This document shows, piece after piece, positions 1 to 9,581 of a stretch of DNA of 50,212 nucleotides. Position 1 is the stretch's first letter; every line of letters starts with the position of its first letter. The DNA lies in NCBI GenBank assembly GCA_025359085.1, contig JANYHL010000060.1:1-50212 (forward strand), given 5' to 3'. Below the pieces are notes generated by a model. The model ran no database searches, had not been told where the DNA came from, and saw only the letters and a list, made by a program, of their open reading frames with translations. The DNA is from Gammaproteobacteria bacterium. Its GTDB lineage: Bacteria > Pseudomonadota > Gammaproteobacteria > Burkholderiales > Burkholderiaceae_C. The position numbers were made by a program, and so were the translations under genes.

Positions 1-377
1 CCGAAGAGACCGGTACCCAGATCAATATCGACGAAGACGGCACCATCACCATCGCGTCGAGCGATCCGGCCAAGGCAGAAGAAGCCAAACGCCGCATCCA
101 GCAGATCACGGCTGAGGTTGAAATCGGCAAGATATATGAAGGCGCCATCACCAAGATTCTGGACTTTGGTGCCTTGGTGAATCTGTTGCCGGGGAAAGAC
201 GGCTTGCTGCACATCAGCCAGATCGCACACGAACGGGTTGAAAAAGTGACGGACTATCTGTCCGAAGGTCAGATCGTCAAAGTCAAGGTGATGGAGACGG
301 ACGAAAAGGGTCGCATCAAGCTGTCCATGAAAGTGTTGCTGGATCGTCCGGGGCAGGGCGGTCCTGATCACGCTTGA
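1..377 (+). CDS. pnp: Polyribonucleotide nucleotidyltransferase, 3' end (partial)
   Basis: C-terminal part of PNPase, the 3'-5' phosphorolytic exoribonuclease of the RNA degradosome. The open frame runs in from before the window (first full codon at base 3), so the ORF start at 174 is not the gene start. The visible part has the end of the KH domain (residues like [20 protein letters not shown]) followed by a full S1 RNA-binding domain, with the typical [20 protein letters not shown] and [10 protein letters not shown] stretches. It ends with a short Gly/Pro-rich tail. A 65-bp gap carrying an interspersed repeat separates it from the next gene. Identity is firm; the catalytic RNase PH domains lie outside the window. 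Confidence 0.95.
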   Translation, partial: EETGTQINIDEDGTITIASSDPAKAEEAKRRIQQITAEVEIGKIYEGAITKILDFGALVNLLPGKDGLLHISQIAHERVEKVTDYLSEGQIVKVKVMETDEKGRIKLSMKVLLDRPGQGGPDHA

Positions 378-390
378 TGGGGTGCAGATT

Positions 391-443
391 GCTATTAAAA
401 TAATAGCTACTTGCGCTTATAACACAAGAGCTAGCGCCTGAAA
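391..443 (+). repeat. Comamonadaceae-type interspersed palindromic repeat, intergenic copy
   Basis: A 53-bp element made of two small palindromes: GCTATTA-AAA-TAATAGC (391-407), then ACTTGCGCTTAT ... AAGAGCTAGCGCC (408-438). It fills almost the whole pnp-qor gap and runs up to the qor start codon. Similar sequences occur at 27210, 29714, 41741, 42391 and 48883, the last five inside genes. I recognise this style of repeat from Comamonadaceae genomes but know no agreed name for it. As RNA it could fold into two hairpins and affect pnp mRNA decay or qor translation; that is inference. Confidence 0.75.
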
Positions 444-1444
444 TGATCATGAAAGTCATCGAAATAACCGCTTATGGCGCCCCTGACGTCCTGCGCCTGG
501 GTGAGCGACCCGTTCCCGTGCCGGGCGTGGGTGAACTGCTCATTCGGGTGTCGGCCAGCGGCGTCAATCGACCGGATGTGCTGCAACGCACAGGCAATTA
601 CCCGGTGCCGCCAGGGGCCTCGGATATTCCGGGGCTGGAAGTGGCGGGCGTGATTGAGCGCGGCGATGCGCGGGAACTGGCGCGCGCCGGTTTCAAGCTC
701 GGGGAGCGCGTTTGTGCGCTGGTCACCGGGGGCGGTTATGCCGAGTTTTGCGTGGCACCGGTGGGGCAGTGTCTCCCGGTGCCCCAAGGCCTGAGCGACA
801 TTGAAGCGGCTTCGTTGCCCGAGACCTTGTTCACGGTCTGGAGCAATGTGTTTGAGCGGGCGCAATTGCAGTCAGGTGAAACCTTGTTGATTCAGGGCGG
901 GTCCAGCGGCATTGGCGTCACCGCCATCCAGATGGCCAAGGCCCTGGGTTCTCGGGTCATCGTGACTGCGGGCAGCGACGCAAAATGTGCCGCTTGCCTG
1001 GCCTTGGGGGCCGACCATGCCATCAACTACAAGACGCACGATTTCCAGGACGAGGTCAAGCGATTGACCGGCGGCCAGGGAGTCAATGTCATTCTTGACA
1101 TGGTCGCTGGCAGCTATGTGGCCAAGGAAATCGAATGTTTGAGTGAGGATGGTCGGCTGGTCATCATTGCCGTGCAGGGGGGCGTCAAGAGTGAGATCAA
1201 CGCCGGGCTGGTGCTGCGTCGGCGCCTCACGGTGACGGGATCGACCTTGCGGGCCCGACCGCTTGTTTTCAAGTCCGCGATTGCCCAGGCGCTTCTGAAG
1301 AATGTCTGGCCGCTGATTGAGTCGGGCCGTATCAAGCCGGTGATTCACAGCACATTTGCAGCGCAGGATGCCAGCAAGGCACATGCCCTGATGGAATCGA
1401 ATTTGCATGTTGGGAAAATTGTTTTGACGTGGGGTGTGGCATGA
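443..1444 (+). CDS. NAD(P)H:quinone oxidoreductase, zinc-independent MDR family (PIG3-like)
   Basis: A 333-residue medium-chain dehydrogenase/reductase of the quinone oxidoreductase (PIG3/TP53I3-like) branch, probably a cytosolic NADPH-dependent quinone reductase. The N-terminal GroES-like fold carries the branch-typical VNRPDVLQRTGNYPVPPGAS stretch. The Rossmann nucleotide site GGSSGIGVTAIQ lies near residues 151-162. The zinc-binding cysteines of alcohol dehydrogenases are absent. ATG at 443 or the in-frame ATG at 449 could be the start; no good ribosome site is visible because the upstream repeat abuts the gene. The stop overlaps the tpiA start (ATGA), so the two are probably translationally coupled. 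Confidence 0.9.
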   Translation: MIMKVIEITAYGAPDVLRLGERPVPVPGVGELLIRVSASGVNRPDVLQRTGNYPVPPGASDIPGLEVAGVIERGDARELARAGFKLGERVCALVTGGGYAEFCVAPVGQCLPVPQGLSDIEAASLPETLFTVWSNVFERAQLQSGETLLIQGGSSGIGVTAIQMAKALGSRVIVTAGSDAKCAACLALGADHAINYKTHDFQDEVKRLTGGQGVNVILDMVAGSYVAKEIECLSEDGRLVIIAVQGGVKSEINAGLVLRRRLTVTGSTLRARPLVFKSAIAQALLKNVWPLIESGRIKPVIHSTFAAQDASKAHALMESNLHVGKIVLTWGVA

Positions 1445-2184
1445 AGAAAAAACTGATCGCAGGCAACTGGAAAATGAACGGCAGTCTGGCTGCCAATGAG
1501 ACCCTGGTGAAAGGGCTGTTGGCTGGGCTAGGCGCGCCAGTTTGTCAGGTGGCACTGTGTGTGCCCTCGGTTTATCTGGCGCAATGCCAGGCACTGATGG
1601 CGCATGGCGCAATGAGCCTGGGGTCGCAGGATGTTTCCCAGCATGAGGTTGGCGCCTTCACGGGTGAAATTTCTGCGGCCATGCTGCAGGAGTTTGGCGT
1701 GCACTATTGCATTGTGGGTCATTCCGAACGTCGTCAATATCACTTTGAGTCCGATGTTCTCGTTGCGACCAAAGCGCAGCGGGTGCTGGCCTGCGGCATC
1801 ACACCGATTGTGTGTGTCGGCGAGACGCTGGCTGAGCGTGAAGCCGGCAGGACCGAAGAAGTGGTCAAGCGTCAACTGGCGGCGGTGATTCATGCCAATG
1901 GCTGCTGCATCAGCGAAGTGGTGGTGGCGTATGAGCCGGTGTGGGCCATCGGAACGGGTAAGACGGCCAGCATCGAGCAGGCGCAGCAAGTCCATGCGGT
2001 GCTGCGTCAGCAGTTGCAGGCAGCCTCAAACCAGGCAGATCGCATCCCAATTATTTATGGTGGCAGCATGAATGCGGCGAATGCCGCGCAGTTGCTGGCC
2101 CAGCCAGATATTGATGGCGGGCTGGTGGGCGGTGCCTCGCTCAAGGTTTCTGATTTTTTATCAATTATTGCTTCTGCTTGCTGA
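1441..2184 (+). CDS. tpiA: Triosephosphate isomerase
   Basis: Glycolytic/gluconeogenic enzyme interconverting dihydroxyacetone phosphate and glyceraldehyde 3-phosphate in the cytosol. It has 247 residues, normal for the family. Visible catalytic residues: Asn9 and Lys11 in AGNWKMNGS, His94 in VGHSERR and Glu165 in AYEPVWAIGTGK. The phosphate-binding YGGSMNAANA and GGLVGGASLK loops are also present. The start is set at ATG 1441, where the protein begins MKKKLIAGNWK; an upstream extension is possible but not homologous. The start overlaps the qor stop by 4 bp. The last codons (FLSIIASAC) and the following bases resemble a decayed copy of the interspersed repeat. Confidence 0.97.
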   Translation: MKKKLIAGNWKMNGSLAANETLVKGLLAGLGAPVCQVALCVPSVYLAQCQALMAHGAMSLGSQDVSQHEVGAFTGEISAAMLQEFGVHYCIVGHSERRQYHFESDVLVATKAQRVLACGITPIVCVGETLAEREAGRTEEVVKRQLAAVIHANGCCISEVVVAYEPVWAIGTGKTASIEQAQQVHAVLRQQLQAASNQADRIPIIYGGSMNAANAAQLLAQPDIDGGLVGGASLKVSDFLSIIASAC

Positions 2185-2212
2185 TTCTAAGCATAGGCCG
2201 CTACATATTTAG
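2159..2212 (+). repeat. Possible decayed copy of the interspersed repeat at the tpiA 3' end
   Basis: The tpiA stop codon sits in a stretch reading TATCAATTATTGCTTCTGCT, then GATTCTAAGCATAGGCCGCT. This loosely follows the order of motifs in the clear copies (TATCAAA..AATAGCTNCTTGC, then AAGCGCTAGAGGCC). If real, the element supplies the last few residues of TpiA and its stop. Similarity is weak and was judged by eye only. Confidence 0.35.
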
Positions 2213-2221
2213 GAGTATTCA

Positions 2222-2575
2222 ATGAGCGCTTTATTAACTATTCTTCTCGCTGTCCAGATGATTTCTGCGGTTGTCATGGTGGGTTTGATCCTGGTGCAAC
2301 ACGGCAAGGGCGCAGACATGGGCGCCGCCTTTGGCAGCGGAGGTTCGGGCAGTCTTTTTGGCGCCAGCGGTAGTGCAAATTTTCTGTCGCGTACCACGGC
2401 TGTGCTGGCCACGGTGTTTTTTGTTTGCACCTTGCTCCTTGCTTATTTCGGCACGGCGCGGCCCACTGTGAGTTCGGGCAGTGTGCTTGAAGGTGCTGCT
2501 ATTTCTTCACCTGTTCCGGTGGTCGCTCCACCTTCCGTGCCGGCGTCTGGCGCAGCACAAATTCCATCGAAATAA
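2222..2575 (+). CDS. secG: Preprotein translocase subunit SecG
   Basis: Small inner-membrane subunit of the SecYEG channel that assists protein export. It has 117 residues: a first membrane helix at about 3-25, the conserved [18 protein letters not shown] loop, a second helix at about 57-80, and a Pro/Ala/Val-rich cytoplasmic tail. An AGGAG ribosome site lies 6 bases before ATG 2222. It lies between tpiA and tRNA-Leu(GAG), an order shared with many proteobacteria (E. coli also has secG next to this tRNA). Confidence 0.95.
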   Translation: MSALLTILLAVQMISAVVMVGLILVQHGKGADMGAAFGSGGSGSLFGASGSANFLSRTTAVLATVFFVCTLLLAYFGTARPTVSSGSVLEGAAISSPVPVVAPPSVPASGAAQIPSK

Positions 2576-2637
2576 ACGCAGTTGAAATTGCCTGACGTCG
2601 CGGAGAACCTGCGGATTTAGAGGTAGACTACAGCCCT

Positions 2638-2680
2638 GTCCGGAGGGTTAAAAGCACAAGGTATTTTGTGCCGTCCGGAC
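2638..2680 (+). other. Nested inverted repeat between secG and tRNA-Leu
   Basis: Outer arms GTCCGGA (2638-2644) and TCCGGAC (2674-2680) are perfectly complementary. Inside them lies a second perfect hairpin, GCACAA (2654-2659) and TTGTGC (2666-2671), with a 6-base loop. No T-run follows, so it is not a classical terminator. It could be an RNA structure at the end of the secG transcript, a processing signal for the tRNA precursor, or an operator. Function not determined. Confidence 0.5.
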
Positions 2681-2688
2681 GCAAATGA

Positions 2689-2773
2689 GCCGTCGTGGTG
2701 AAATTGGTAGACACGCTATCTTGAGGTGGTAGTGGCGAAAGCTTTGCGAGTTCGAGTCTCGCCGACGGCACCA
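2689..2773 (+). tRNA. tRNA-Leu (anticodon GAG)
   Basis: An 85-nt class II tRNA. The acceptor stem GCCGTCG (2689-2695) pairs with CGACGGC (2763-2769), followed by A and an encoded CCA (2771-2773). The anticodon stem CTATC/GGTAG encloses loop TTGAGGT, giving anticodon GAG at 2723-2725 (reads CUC/CUU leucine codons). A long variable arm (GTGGCGAAAGC) and T-loop TTCGAGT are present. It lies just upstream of nuoA and may share its transcript. Confidence 0.96.
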
Positions 2774-2784
2774 ACTAAACATGC

Positions 2785-2798
2785 TTGATGTGGATCAA
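2785..2798 (+). promoter_or_regulatory. FNR/ANR-type binding site upstream of nuoA
   Basis: The sequence TTGAT-GTGG-ATCAA is an exact match to the FNR/CRP-family anaerobic regulator consensus TTGAT-N4-ATCAA. Its centre is 43 bp before the nuoA ATG. A weak -10 candidate (AATACT, 2810-2815) lies downstream, which would put the site over the -35 region, a repressing position. This fits the known oxygen-dependent down-regulation of nuo in other proteobacteria. The promoter itself is not proven. Confidence 0.65.
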
Positions 2799-2834
2799 TG
2801 CAACAAGCCAATACTTGGAACAAAATATCCTTTT

Positions 2835-3194
2835 ATGAGTCTTGATCAATACCTGCCAATTTTCTTGTTTATCTTGGTTGGCATCGGTGTCGGTGTTGCG
2901 CCACAGGTTCTTGGATATGTCCTTGGACCCAACCTCCCTGATCCTGCAAAAAACTCGCCCTACGAATGCGGTTTTGAGGCTTTTGGGGACGCGCGCATGA
3001 AGTTCGATGTGCGCTACTACCTGGTCGCCATCCTGTTCATTTTGTTCGATCTCGAAATCGCATTCTTGTTTCCTTGGGCGGTGTCGCTTAAAGAGATTGG
3101 TGCGCTTGGTTTCTGGTCGGTCATGGTGTTTTTGACTATCCTCGTCGTAGGGTTCATTTACGAGTGGAAAAAGGGAGCCCTTGACTGGGAGTGA
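2835..3194 (+). CDS. nuoA: NADH-quinone oxidoreductase subunit A
   Basis: Membrane-arm subunit of respiratory complex I, at the junction with the peripheral arm. It has 119 residues with three predicted membrane helices. The family signature runs [20 protein letters not shown] then [19 protein letters not shown]. The start is ATG 2835 (MSLDQYLP); an in-frame ATG at 2781 lies over the FNR-like site and would add a non-homologous leader. First gene of the 14-gene nuo operon; nuoB follows 4 bp later. Confidence 0.96.
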   Translation: MSLDQYLPIFLFILVGIGVGVAPQVLGYVLGPNLPDPAKNSPYECGFEAFGDARMKFDVRYYLVAILFILFDLEIAFLFPWAVSLKEIGALGFWSVMVFLTILVVGFIYEWKKGALDWE

Positions 3195-3198
3195 TGCG

Positions 3199-3678
3199 AT
3201 GATCGAAGGCATACTAAAAGAAGGCTTTATCACCACCAGTTACGACTCGGTGATGAACTGGGCAAAAACCGGATCGCTTTGGCCGATGTCTTTTGGGTTG
3301 GCGTGTTGCGCTGTGGAGATGATGCATGCCGCTAACGCCCGCTACGATATCAGTCGCTTCGGCGCAGAGGTGTTTCGTGCCAGTCCGCGACAGGCGGATC
3401 TGATCATTGTGGCCGGCACCCTGTGCAACAAAATGGCGCCTGCATTTCGCAAGGTGTACGACCAAATGAGTGAGCCCCGTCGTGTGATTTCCATGGGCTC
3501 CTGTGCCAACGGTGGCGGGTACTACCATTACAGCTATTCAGTCGTGCGGGGTTGTGATCGTATCGTTCCTGTGGATGTGTATGTACCGGGGTGTCCCCCG
3601 ACGGCGGAGGCTCTGCTGTACGGCATCATTCAGCTGCAGCACAAGATTCGCCGCACGCAAACCATTGCACGCGCATAA
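3199..3678 (+). CDS. nuoB: NADH-quinone oxidoreductase subunit B (N2 cluster)
   Basis: A 159-residue peripheral-arm subunit binding the terminal [4Fe-4S] cluster N2 that passes electrons to quinone. The expected ligands are visible: tandem Cys36-Cys37 in LACCAVEMM, Cys102 in GSCANGGG and Cys132 in [14 protein letters not shown]. The start is ATG 3199 (MIEGILKEG), 4 bp after the nuoA stop; a TTG at 3181 would overlap nuoA and adds nothing conserved. nuoC starts 10 bp downstream. Confidence 0.96.
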   Translation: MIEGILKEGFITTSYDSVMNWAKTGSLWPMSFGLACCAVEMMHAANARYDISRFGAEVFRASPRQADLIIVAGTLCNKMAPAFRKVYDQMSEPRRVISMGSCANGGGYYHYSYSVVRGCDRIVPVDVYVPGCPPTAEALLYGIIQLQHKIRRTQTIARA

Positions 3679-3688
3679 GGGAATGGTG

Positions 3689-4297
3689 ATGACTTTATTC
3701 GCTGTGAATCCCGAAACTACCAAAGTCAATGTTGAGACTGCGTTGGGCGACCTGCTTATCAGCAGTGTGCTTCGACTGGATGAGCTCACCATCGTCGTAG
3801 ACAGTGCTCATTATTTGCAGGCTGCAAAGATCCTGCGCGACGACCCCAGCTGCCGGTTCGAGCAACTGATGGACTTGTGCGGCGTTGACTACTCCACCTA
3901 CAAGGATCAGCCGCAAACCGGACTGCGTTATTGTGTGGTGTCCCATCTCTTGTCGGTCAGCCTGAATCAACGTGTGCGGCTCAAAGTATTTGCGCCCGAT
4001 GACAGTCTGCCGGTGGTGCAGTCCTTGTGTGGTATCTGGAGTTCTGCCAACTGGTTTGAGCGAGAAGCTTTTGATCTGTTCGGCATCGTTTTTGAGGGCC
4101 ATACTGATTTGCGCCGCATTTTGACCGACTACGGTTTCATTGGCCACCCATTCCGCAAAGATTTTCCAGTTTCAGGTCACGTCGAGATGCGCTACGACGC
4201 CGAGCTAAAGCGCGTCGTGTATCAGCCCGTCACGATTGAGCCCCGCGAAATCACACCGCGCATCATCCGTGAAGACAACTACGGAGGCGTGCACTAG
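3689..4297 (+). CDS. nuoC: NADH-quinone oxidoreductase subunit C
   Basis: A 202-residue peripheral-arm subunit (30-kDa homologue). The strong C-terminal signature is present as [20 protein letters not shown] followed by [17 protein letters not shown]. The frame is open much further upstream, but the start is ATG 3689 because AAGGG lies about 8 bases before it and homologous sequence begins there (MTLFAVNPE). It is a separate gene from nuoD, unlike the fused nuoCD of E. coli; nuoD follows after 7 bp. Confidence 0.95.
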   Translation: MTLFAVNPETTKVNVETALGDLLISSVLRLDELTIVVDSAHYLQAAKILRDDPSCRFEQLMDLCGVDYSTYKDQPQTGLRYCVVSHLLSVSLNQRVRLKVFAPDDSLPVVQSLCGIWSSANWFEREAFDLFGIVFEGHTDLRRILTDYGFIGHPFRKDFPVSGHVEMRYDAELKRVVYQPVTIEPREITPRIIREDNYGGVH

Positions 4298-4304
4298 GCG
4301 CTTT

Positions 4305-5558
4305 ATGGCTGAAATAAAAAACTATACCCTTAACTTCGGGCCACAGCATCCTGCGGCGCATGGCGTTTTGCGTCTCGTGCTGGAGCTGGATGGCGAAGTG
4401 ATTCAACGCGCTGACCCGCATATCGGGTTGTTGCATCGGGCAACTGAGAAGCTTGCCGAAACCAAGACTTACATCCAGGCCCTGCCTTATATGGATCGTC
4501 TCGACTACATGTCGATGATGTGCAATGAAAGCGCGTACTGTCTGGCGCTTGAAAAAATGTTGGGGCTGGAAGTGCCCACGCGTGCCAAGTACATCCGCGT
4601 GATGTTTTCCGAGATTACCCGTTTGCTTAACCATTTGCTGTGTATCGGCGCGGGCGCGCTGGACTGCGGGGCGATGACGGTCATGCTGTACGCCTTTCGC
4701 GAGCGGGAAGACCTCTTGGACATGTATGAGGCGGTTAGCGGTGCGCGCATGCATGCGGCCTACTTCCGGCCGGGCGGTGTCTATCGCGATTTGCCCGACA
4801 CCATGGCACGGCATCAGCCCAACAAGATTCGAAGCGCCAAGTCCACTGAGAAGCTGAACCGAAATCGCGATGGCAGCCTGCTTGATTTCATTGACGACTT
4901 TACCCAGCGTTTTCCGACTTACCTGGGTGAGTATCACACCCTGTTGACAGATAACCGCATCTGGAAACAACGCACCGTAGGCATTGGTGTGGTTACCCCG
5001 GAGCGCGCTCTGAATCTCGGGTTTAGCGGTCCGATGTTGCGTGGTTCTGGCATTGCCTGGGATCTGCGGAAGAAGCAGCCCTATGAGATCTATGACCAGC
5101 TTGATTTCGACATTCCGGTAGGCAAGACTGGCGACTGCTATGACCGCTATCTGGTGCGCATGGAAGAGATGAAGCAGTCCAACCGGATCATCAAGCAATG
5201 TGTTGATTGGCTGCGTGTCAATCCGGGTCCTGTCATCACCGACAACCACAAGATCGCACCGCCAAATCGTGAATCCATGAAGTCCAATATGGAAGAATTG
5301 ATTCACCACTTCAAGCTTTTTACCGAGGGCTTTTCAGTGCCCGAAGGTGAAGCCTACGCGACCATTGAGCATCCCAAGGGGGAGTTCGGTATTTACATGG
5401 TCAGTGATGGAGCCAACAAGCCTTACCGCATGAAAATTCGGCCTCCTGCCTTTGTCCATCTGGCGGCGCTCGGTGAGATGGGGCGTGGGCACATGATTGG
5501 CGATGCTGTTGCGATTATTGGTTCATTGGATATTGTGTTTGGGGAAGTTGATCGATGA
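4305..5558 (+). CDS. nuoD: NADH-quinone oxidoreductase subunit D (49-kDa)
   Basis: A 417-residue peripheral-arm subunit that, with NuoB, forms the quinone-binding cavity. The signature [20 protein letters not shown] is near the N-terminus, followed by [12 protein letters not shown] and the conserved R/H residues of the family. The C-terminal stretch ends in [13 protein letters not shown], as expected. The start at ATG 4305 gives [12 protein letters not shown]; an upstream in-frame ATG inside nuoC is discounted. The stop overlaps the nuoE start by 4 bp (ATGA). Confidence 0.97.
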   Translation: MAEIKNYTLNFGPQHPAAHGVLRLVLELDGEVIQRADPHIGLLHRATEKLAETKTYIQALPYMDRLDYMSMMCNESAYCLALEKMLGLEVPTRAKYIRVMFSEITRLLNHLLCIGAGALDCGAMTVMLYAFREREDLLDMYEAVSGARMHAAYFRPGGVYRDLPDTMARHQPNKIRSAKSTEKLNRNRDGSLLDFIDDFTQRFPTYLGEYHTLLTDNRIWKQRTVGIGVVTPERALNLGFSGPMLRGSGIAWDLRKKQPYEIYDQLDFDIPVGKTGDCYDRYLVRMEEMKQSNRIIKQCVDWLRVNPGPVITDNHKIAPPNRESMKSNMEELIHHFKLFTEGFSVPEGEAYATIEHPKGEFGIYMVSDGANKPYRMKIRPPAFVHLAALGEMGRGHMIGDAVAIIGSLDIVFGEVDR

Positions 5559-6043
5559 TTTCCGAAGAATCCAAAGCGCGCTTCGCTCAAGAAGTTGCCA
5601 AGTACCCTGAAGATCAGAAGCAGTCCGCCGTCATGGCGTGTCTGGCGGTTGTCCAGAGGGAGACCGGTTATGTGAGCGCCGAGAGTGAAATCGAGGTGGC
5701 TGAATTTCTAGGTATGGCGCCCATGGCGGTGCATGAAGTGACCGCGTTTTACAACATGTACAACCAGCAACCGGTTGGCAAGTACAAGCTGAATGTCTGT
5801 ACCAATTTGCCCTGTCAGTTGCGCGACGGTGGAAAGGCCCTCAAGCATCTTGAGCATAAGCTAGACATCAAAATGGGCCAGACCACGCCTGACGGCATGT
5901 TTACTTTGCAGCAATGTGAATGTCTTGGTGCCTGTGCTGATTCACCTGTGCTGTTGGTGAATGACCAGACCATGTGCAGTTTCATGAGCGATGACAAGCT
6001 GGATCAGCTGGTTGACGGCCTGCGTGCGGCGGGGGATAAGTAA
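5555..6043 (+). CDS. nuoE: NADH-quinone oxidoreductase subunit E (24-kDa, N1a)
   Basis: A 162-residue thioredoxin-like subunit of the NADH dehydrogenase module. It carries the [2Fe-2S] cluster N1a through Cys82 and Cys87 (CTNLPC) and Cys123 and Cys127 (CLGAC). The start overlaps the nuoD stop, and its own stop shares one base with the nuoF start (TAATG), so translation through nuoD-E-F is probably coupled. Confidence 0.96.
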   Translation: MISEESKARFAQEVAKYPEDQKQSAVMACLAVVQRETGYVSAESEIEVAEFLGMAPMAVHEVTAFYNMYNQQPVGKYKLNVCTNLPCQLRDGGKALKHLEHKLDIKMGQTTPDGMFTLQQCECLGACADSPVLLVNDQTMCSFMSDDKLDQLVDGLRAAGDK

Positions 6044-7419
6044 TGTTGGCTGAACAAATCCTCTCCCAGTTTCAAGCGACCGGCGAACAGACTGGTTTTC
6101 ACGGTCGTCACATCAATCCTCAAATTTACGCAGATCTGAACGGTTCGAATTGGCATTTGAAGGATTACGAGTCGCGCGGGGGTTATCAGGCGCTGCGAAA
6201 AATACTCGCAAAGGACAGTAGTGCAACTGCTGATGACGCTACTGCCCCAGGTATGACGCCCGACCAGGTGATTGCGGTCGTCAAGGAGTCTGGCTTGCGG
6301 GGGCGTGGCGGAGCGGGTTTTCCGACCGGGCTGAAGTGGAGCTTTATGCCACGCCAGTATGCCGGGCAAAAGTATCTCGTCTGCAACTCGGACGAAGGAG
6401 AGCCAGGCACTTGCAAGGACCGTGAAATACTGCAGTTCAACCCCCATATGGTGATCGAAGGCATGATCATCGCCGCCTACGCTATGGGCATTTCAGTGGG
6501 TTATAACTACATCCATGGTGAAATCTTTAGCACCTATCTACGTTTTGAAGAGGCCCTGGAAGAGGCTCGTGCGGCTGGTCTTCTAGGCAACAATATTCTG
6601 GGTAGCGAATTCGGTTTTCAATTGCATGCTGCTCATGGCTATGGTGCCTACATCTGCGGTGAAGAAACCTCCTTGCTCGAATCGCTTGAAGGCAAGAAAG
6701 GCCAACCTCGCTACAAACCGCCGTTTCCGGCCAGTTTTGGTCTTTACGGCAAACCCACCACCATTAACAACACGGAAACCTTCGCGGCGGTGCCTTGGAT
6801 TATTCGTCATGGCGGGCAGGCCTATCTGGCGTGTGGCAAGCCCAACAGTGGAGGTACCAAAATATTCTCCGTCAGTGGTGATGTGGAGCTTCCTGGGAAC
6901 TACGAAGTACCCATGGGCACGCCATTCTCCCAATTGCTTGAGCTTGCCGGGGGTGTGCGCAAGGGGCGCCAACTCAAGGCCGTCATCCCTGGTGGATCTT
7001 CGTCGCCGGTGTTGCCTGGCAGCACCATGATGGACTGTACGCTGGACTACGATTCCATCGCCAAGGCGGGTTCGATGCTGGGCTCTGGGGCTGTGATTGT
7101 GCTTGACGACAGTCGGTGTATGGTCAAGAGTCTGCAGCGTTTGAGCTACTTTTATATGCATGAATCGTGTGGTCAGTGCACGCCTTGCCGCGAGGGCACT
7201 GGTTGGCTGTCGCGCGTTGTGGATCGCATCGAAAATGGTCAGGGTCGCGTCACCGACCTCGATCTGCTTGACAACGTCGCAGAAAATATCATGGGGCGCA
7301 CCATTTGCGCTTTGGGAGACGCTGCAGCCATGCCCGTGCGCGCCATGATCAAACATTTCCGCCCTGAATTTGAATACCACGTAGAGCACAAGACCTGCAT
7401 GGTCCCGCTGTACGTCTGA
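6043..7419 (+). CDS. nuoF: NADH-quinone oxidoreductase subunit F (FMN, N3)
   Basis: A 458-residue subunit that binds NADH and FMN and holds [4Fe-4S] cluster N3. The nucleotide-binding [16 protein letters not shown] stretch is at about residues 85-100. The FMN-site region [18 protein letters not shown] is present. The N3 ligands are Cys376, Cys379 and Cys382 ([11 protein letters not shown]) and Cys422 (GRTICALGD). Length is normal. A 26-bp gap precedes nuoG. Confidence 0.97.
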   Translation: MLAEQILSQFQATGEQTGFHGRHINPQIYADLNGSNWHLKDYESRGGYQALRKILAKDSSATADDATAPGMTPDQVIAVVKESGLRGRGGAGFPTGLKWSFMPRQYAGQKYLVCNSDEGEPGTCKDREILQFNPHMVIEGMIIAAYAMGISVGYNYIHGEIFSTYLRFEEALEEARAAGLLGNNILGSEFGFQLHAAHGYGAYICGEETSLLESLEGKKGQPRYKPPFPASFGLYGKPTTINNTETFAAVPWIIRHGGQAYLACGKPNSGGTKIFSVSGDVELPGNYEVPMGTPFSQLLELAGGVRKGRQLKAVIPGGSSSPVLPGSTMMDCTLDYDSIAKAGSMLGSGAVIVLDDSRCMVKSLQRLSYFYMHESCGQCTPCREGTGWLSRVVDRIENGQGRVTDLDLLDNVAENIMGRTICALGDAAAMPVRAMIKHFRPEFEYHVEHKTCMVPLYV

Positions 7420-7445
7420 ACGAGCGTCTGAGCGAGCATACCTAC

Positions 7446-9581
7446 ATGATTGAAATTGAACTCGACGGCAAGAAGGTGGATATTGTTGAAGGCAGCATGA
7501 TCATGCATGCAGCCGACAAAGTCGGCACCTACATACCGCATTTTTGTTACCACAAGAAGCTCAGCATTTCGGCCAGTTGCCGCATGTGTTTGGTGGACGT
7601 AGAAAAAATGCCGAAGCCCATGCCCGCCTGTGCTACTCAAGTTGCGCCGGGCATGATTGTTCGGACCAAGAGCGACAAGGCCATCAAGGCGCAAAAGTCG
7701 GTCATGGAATTCCTGCTGATCAACCACCCACTGGATTGTCCGATTTGTGACCAGGGCGGCGAGTGTCAATTGCAGGATCTCGCGGTAGGTTATGGCGCTT
7801 CTTCGTCGCGCTACGAAGAAGAAAAGCGTGTTGTTGCAATCAAAGATGTGGGACCCCTGATTTCCATGCAGGAGATGAGTCGCTGCATTCATTGCACTCG
7901 ATGTGTTCGCTTTGGGCAAGAGGTGGCCGGCGTCATGGAGTTGGGTATGTCGCATCGCGGCGAGCACGCCGAGATTGAAACCTTCATTGGTCGTTCGATT
8001 GACTCTGAGCTTTCCGGCAACATGATTGACATTTGCCCGGTTGGCGCCCTGACCAGTAAACCGTTTCGCTACAGTGCCCGCACCTGGGAGCTGTCGCGTC
8101 GCAAGTCCGTCAGCCCGCACGACTCTACCGGTGCCAATCTGATTGTCCAGGTCAAGAATAACAAGGTCATGCGCGTCGTGCCTTTTGAAAACGAGGCTGT
8201 CAACGAATGCTGGATTGCAGACCGCGACCGTTTTTCGTATGAGGCATTGAACAGCGACGAGCGTCTGACCACCCCCATGATTAAGCAAGGCGGGATTTGG
8301 AATCCTGTCGATTGGCAGACCGCGTTGGAGTATGTCGCCAACGGCCTAAAAGAAATCAAGTCGGAACACGGCGCCCAAAGCATTGGCGCCTTGGTTAGCC
8401 CGCATAGTACGCTGGAGGAGTTGTTTCTGGCCAGCGCTTTTGTGCGCGGTCTGGGTAGCGAAAACGTGGACTACCGCTTGCGTAACTCTGAATTTCTTGC
8501 GTCTGAAGGCGTGCGCTATCTTGGTACCGCTATTGCATCCTTGTCCGATCTCCAGCGTGTGTTGGTGGTGGGGTCCAGTCTGCGCAAGGATCACCCTCTG
8601 TTTGCACAGAGAATTCGGCAGGCGGCCCGTAAAGGTTGCGCGGTAAATGCTATTGGCTCGGTAGCAGAAGACTGGGGCATGCCGATCGCGAATACCATGC
8701 TGCGCGACGCTCGTACCTGGGTGCAGGCGCTGGCGGACGTGGCCGCTGCCGTGGCCGCCGACAAAGGCGTTGAGTCGCCCGTGCCCGGCAATGCTGATGG
8801 TGCAGCCAAAGCCATCGCCCAGTCCTTGCTGAGTGGCGAACGCAAAGCGATTTTGTTGGGCAATGCGGCCGCGCATCATGCCAAGGCGTCTAGCCTGTTG
8901 GCCCTTGCCAACTGGATTGGCACGCAAACCGGCGCTACGGTTGGCTACTTGACGGAGGCCAGCAATACAGTTGGTGCACAAGTCGCGGGCGCCCTGCCCG
9001 GTCCAAACGGTCTGAATGCCGGGCAAATGCTTCGCGGTGATCTGAAGGCAGTATTTTTGTTAAACAACGAACCCGAATTCGATTCGGCCGCAAGCGTTTT
9101 GGCCTTGAGTGGTTTGTCCAAGCCAGAGATGGTGGTTACGCTGAGTCCGTTCAAAGCCAATATGGCTTTCAGCGATGTCTTGTTGCCGATTGCGCCGTTC
9201 ACTGAAACATCCGGAACCTTTATCAATGCCGAGGGTCGTGTGCAAAGCTTTCATGCGGTCGTCAAGCCCTTGGGCGAAGCTCGTCCGGCTTGGAAAATTT
9301 TACGTGTATTAGCCAACTTACTTGGGATTCCAGATTTTGATTTCGAATCGTCGCAGGAAGTGCTTAAACGTGTGCCCGGATTGCCTGTTGAAGGTGAGGC
9401 GCTGTTGTCTGCCGATAGGTTGAACAATGCAACGCAAGCTGCTATTGACCTCACGTCTGCTGCAGCCGCCCCGGCGATCGTCGCTATCTATGCGCTTGAT
9501 GGGATCGTGCGTCGCGCTGCCAGCTTGCAACTCACGGCAGATGCTAAACCACATGACGTGGCGCAGGAGGTGACAGCATGA
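7446..9581 (+). CDS. nuoG: NADH-quinone oxidoreductase subunit G (short, no N7)
   Basis: A 711-residue peripheral-arm subunit. The N-terminal ferredoxin-like domain has the N1b ligands (HFCYHKK, SCRMC, ACATQV), then the His/Cys cluster segment [18 protein letters not shown] and a [4Fe-4S] motif [12 protein letters not shown] molybdopterin-oxidoreductase-like domain lacking cofactor function follows. Where E. coli NuoG has the CxxCxxxC motif for cluster N7, this protein reads [12 protein letters not shown] with no cysteines, so N7 is absent, as in mitochondrial-type enzymes. It is about 200 residues shorter than the E. coli form, also typical. The stop overlaps nuoH by 4 bp. Confidence 0.96.
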   Translation: MIEIELDGKKVDIVEGSMIMHAADKVGTYIPHFCYHKKLSISASCRMCLVDVEKMPKPMPACATQVAPGMIVRTKSDKAIKAQKSVMEFLLINHPLDCPICDQGGECQLQDLAVGYGASSSRYEEEKRVVAIKDVGPLISMQEMSRCIHCTRCVRFGQEVAGVMELGMSHRGEHAEIETFIGRSIDSELSGNMIDICPVGALTSKPFRYSARTWELSRRKSVSPHDSTGANLIVQVKNNKVMRVVPFENEAVNECWIADRDRFSYEALNSDERLTTPMIKQGGIWNPVDWQTALEYVANGLKEIKSEHGAQSIGALVSPHSTLEELFLASAFVRGLGSENVDYRLRNSEFLASEGVRYLGTAIASLSDLQRVLVVGSSLRKDHPLFAQRIRQAARKGCAVNAIGSVAEDWGMPIANTMLRDARTWVQALADVAAAVAADKGVESPVPGNADGAAKAIAQSLLSGERKAILLGNAAAHHAKASSLLALANWIGTQTGATVGYLTEASNTVGAQVAGALPGPNGLNAGQMLRGDLKAVFLLNNEPEFDSAASVLALSGLSKPEMVVTLSPFKANMAFSDVLLPIAPFTETSGTFINAEGRVQSFHAVVKPLGEARPAWKILRVLANLLGIPDFDFESSQEVLKRVPGLPVEGEALLSADRLNNATQAAIDLTSAAAAPAIVAIYALDGIVRRAASLQLTADAKPHDVAQEVTA

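Noticed and set aside
872-1612. Long antisense ORF (246 codons) opposite the quinone oxidoreductase and tpiA.
   Set aside because: Shadow of well-identified genes in GC-rich DNA; its translation is His/Arg/Gln-rich and not protein-like.
4263-5309. 348-codon minus-strand ORF opposite nuoD.
   Set aside because: Antisense shadow of a highly conserved gene; no ribosome site or homology.
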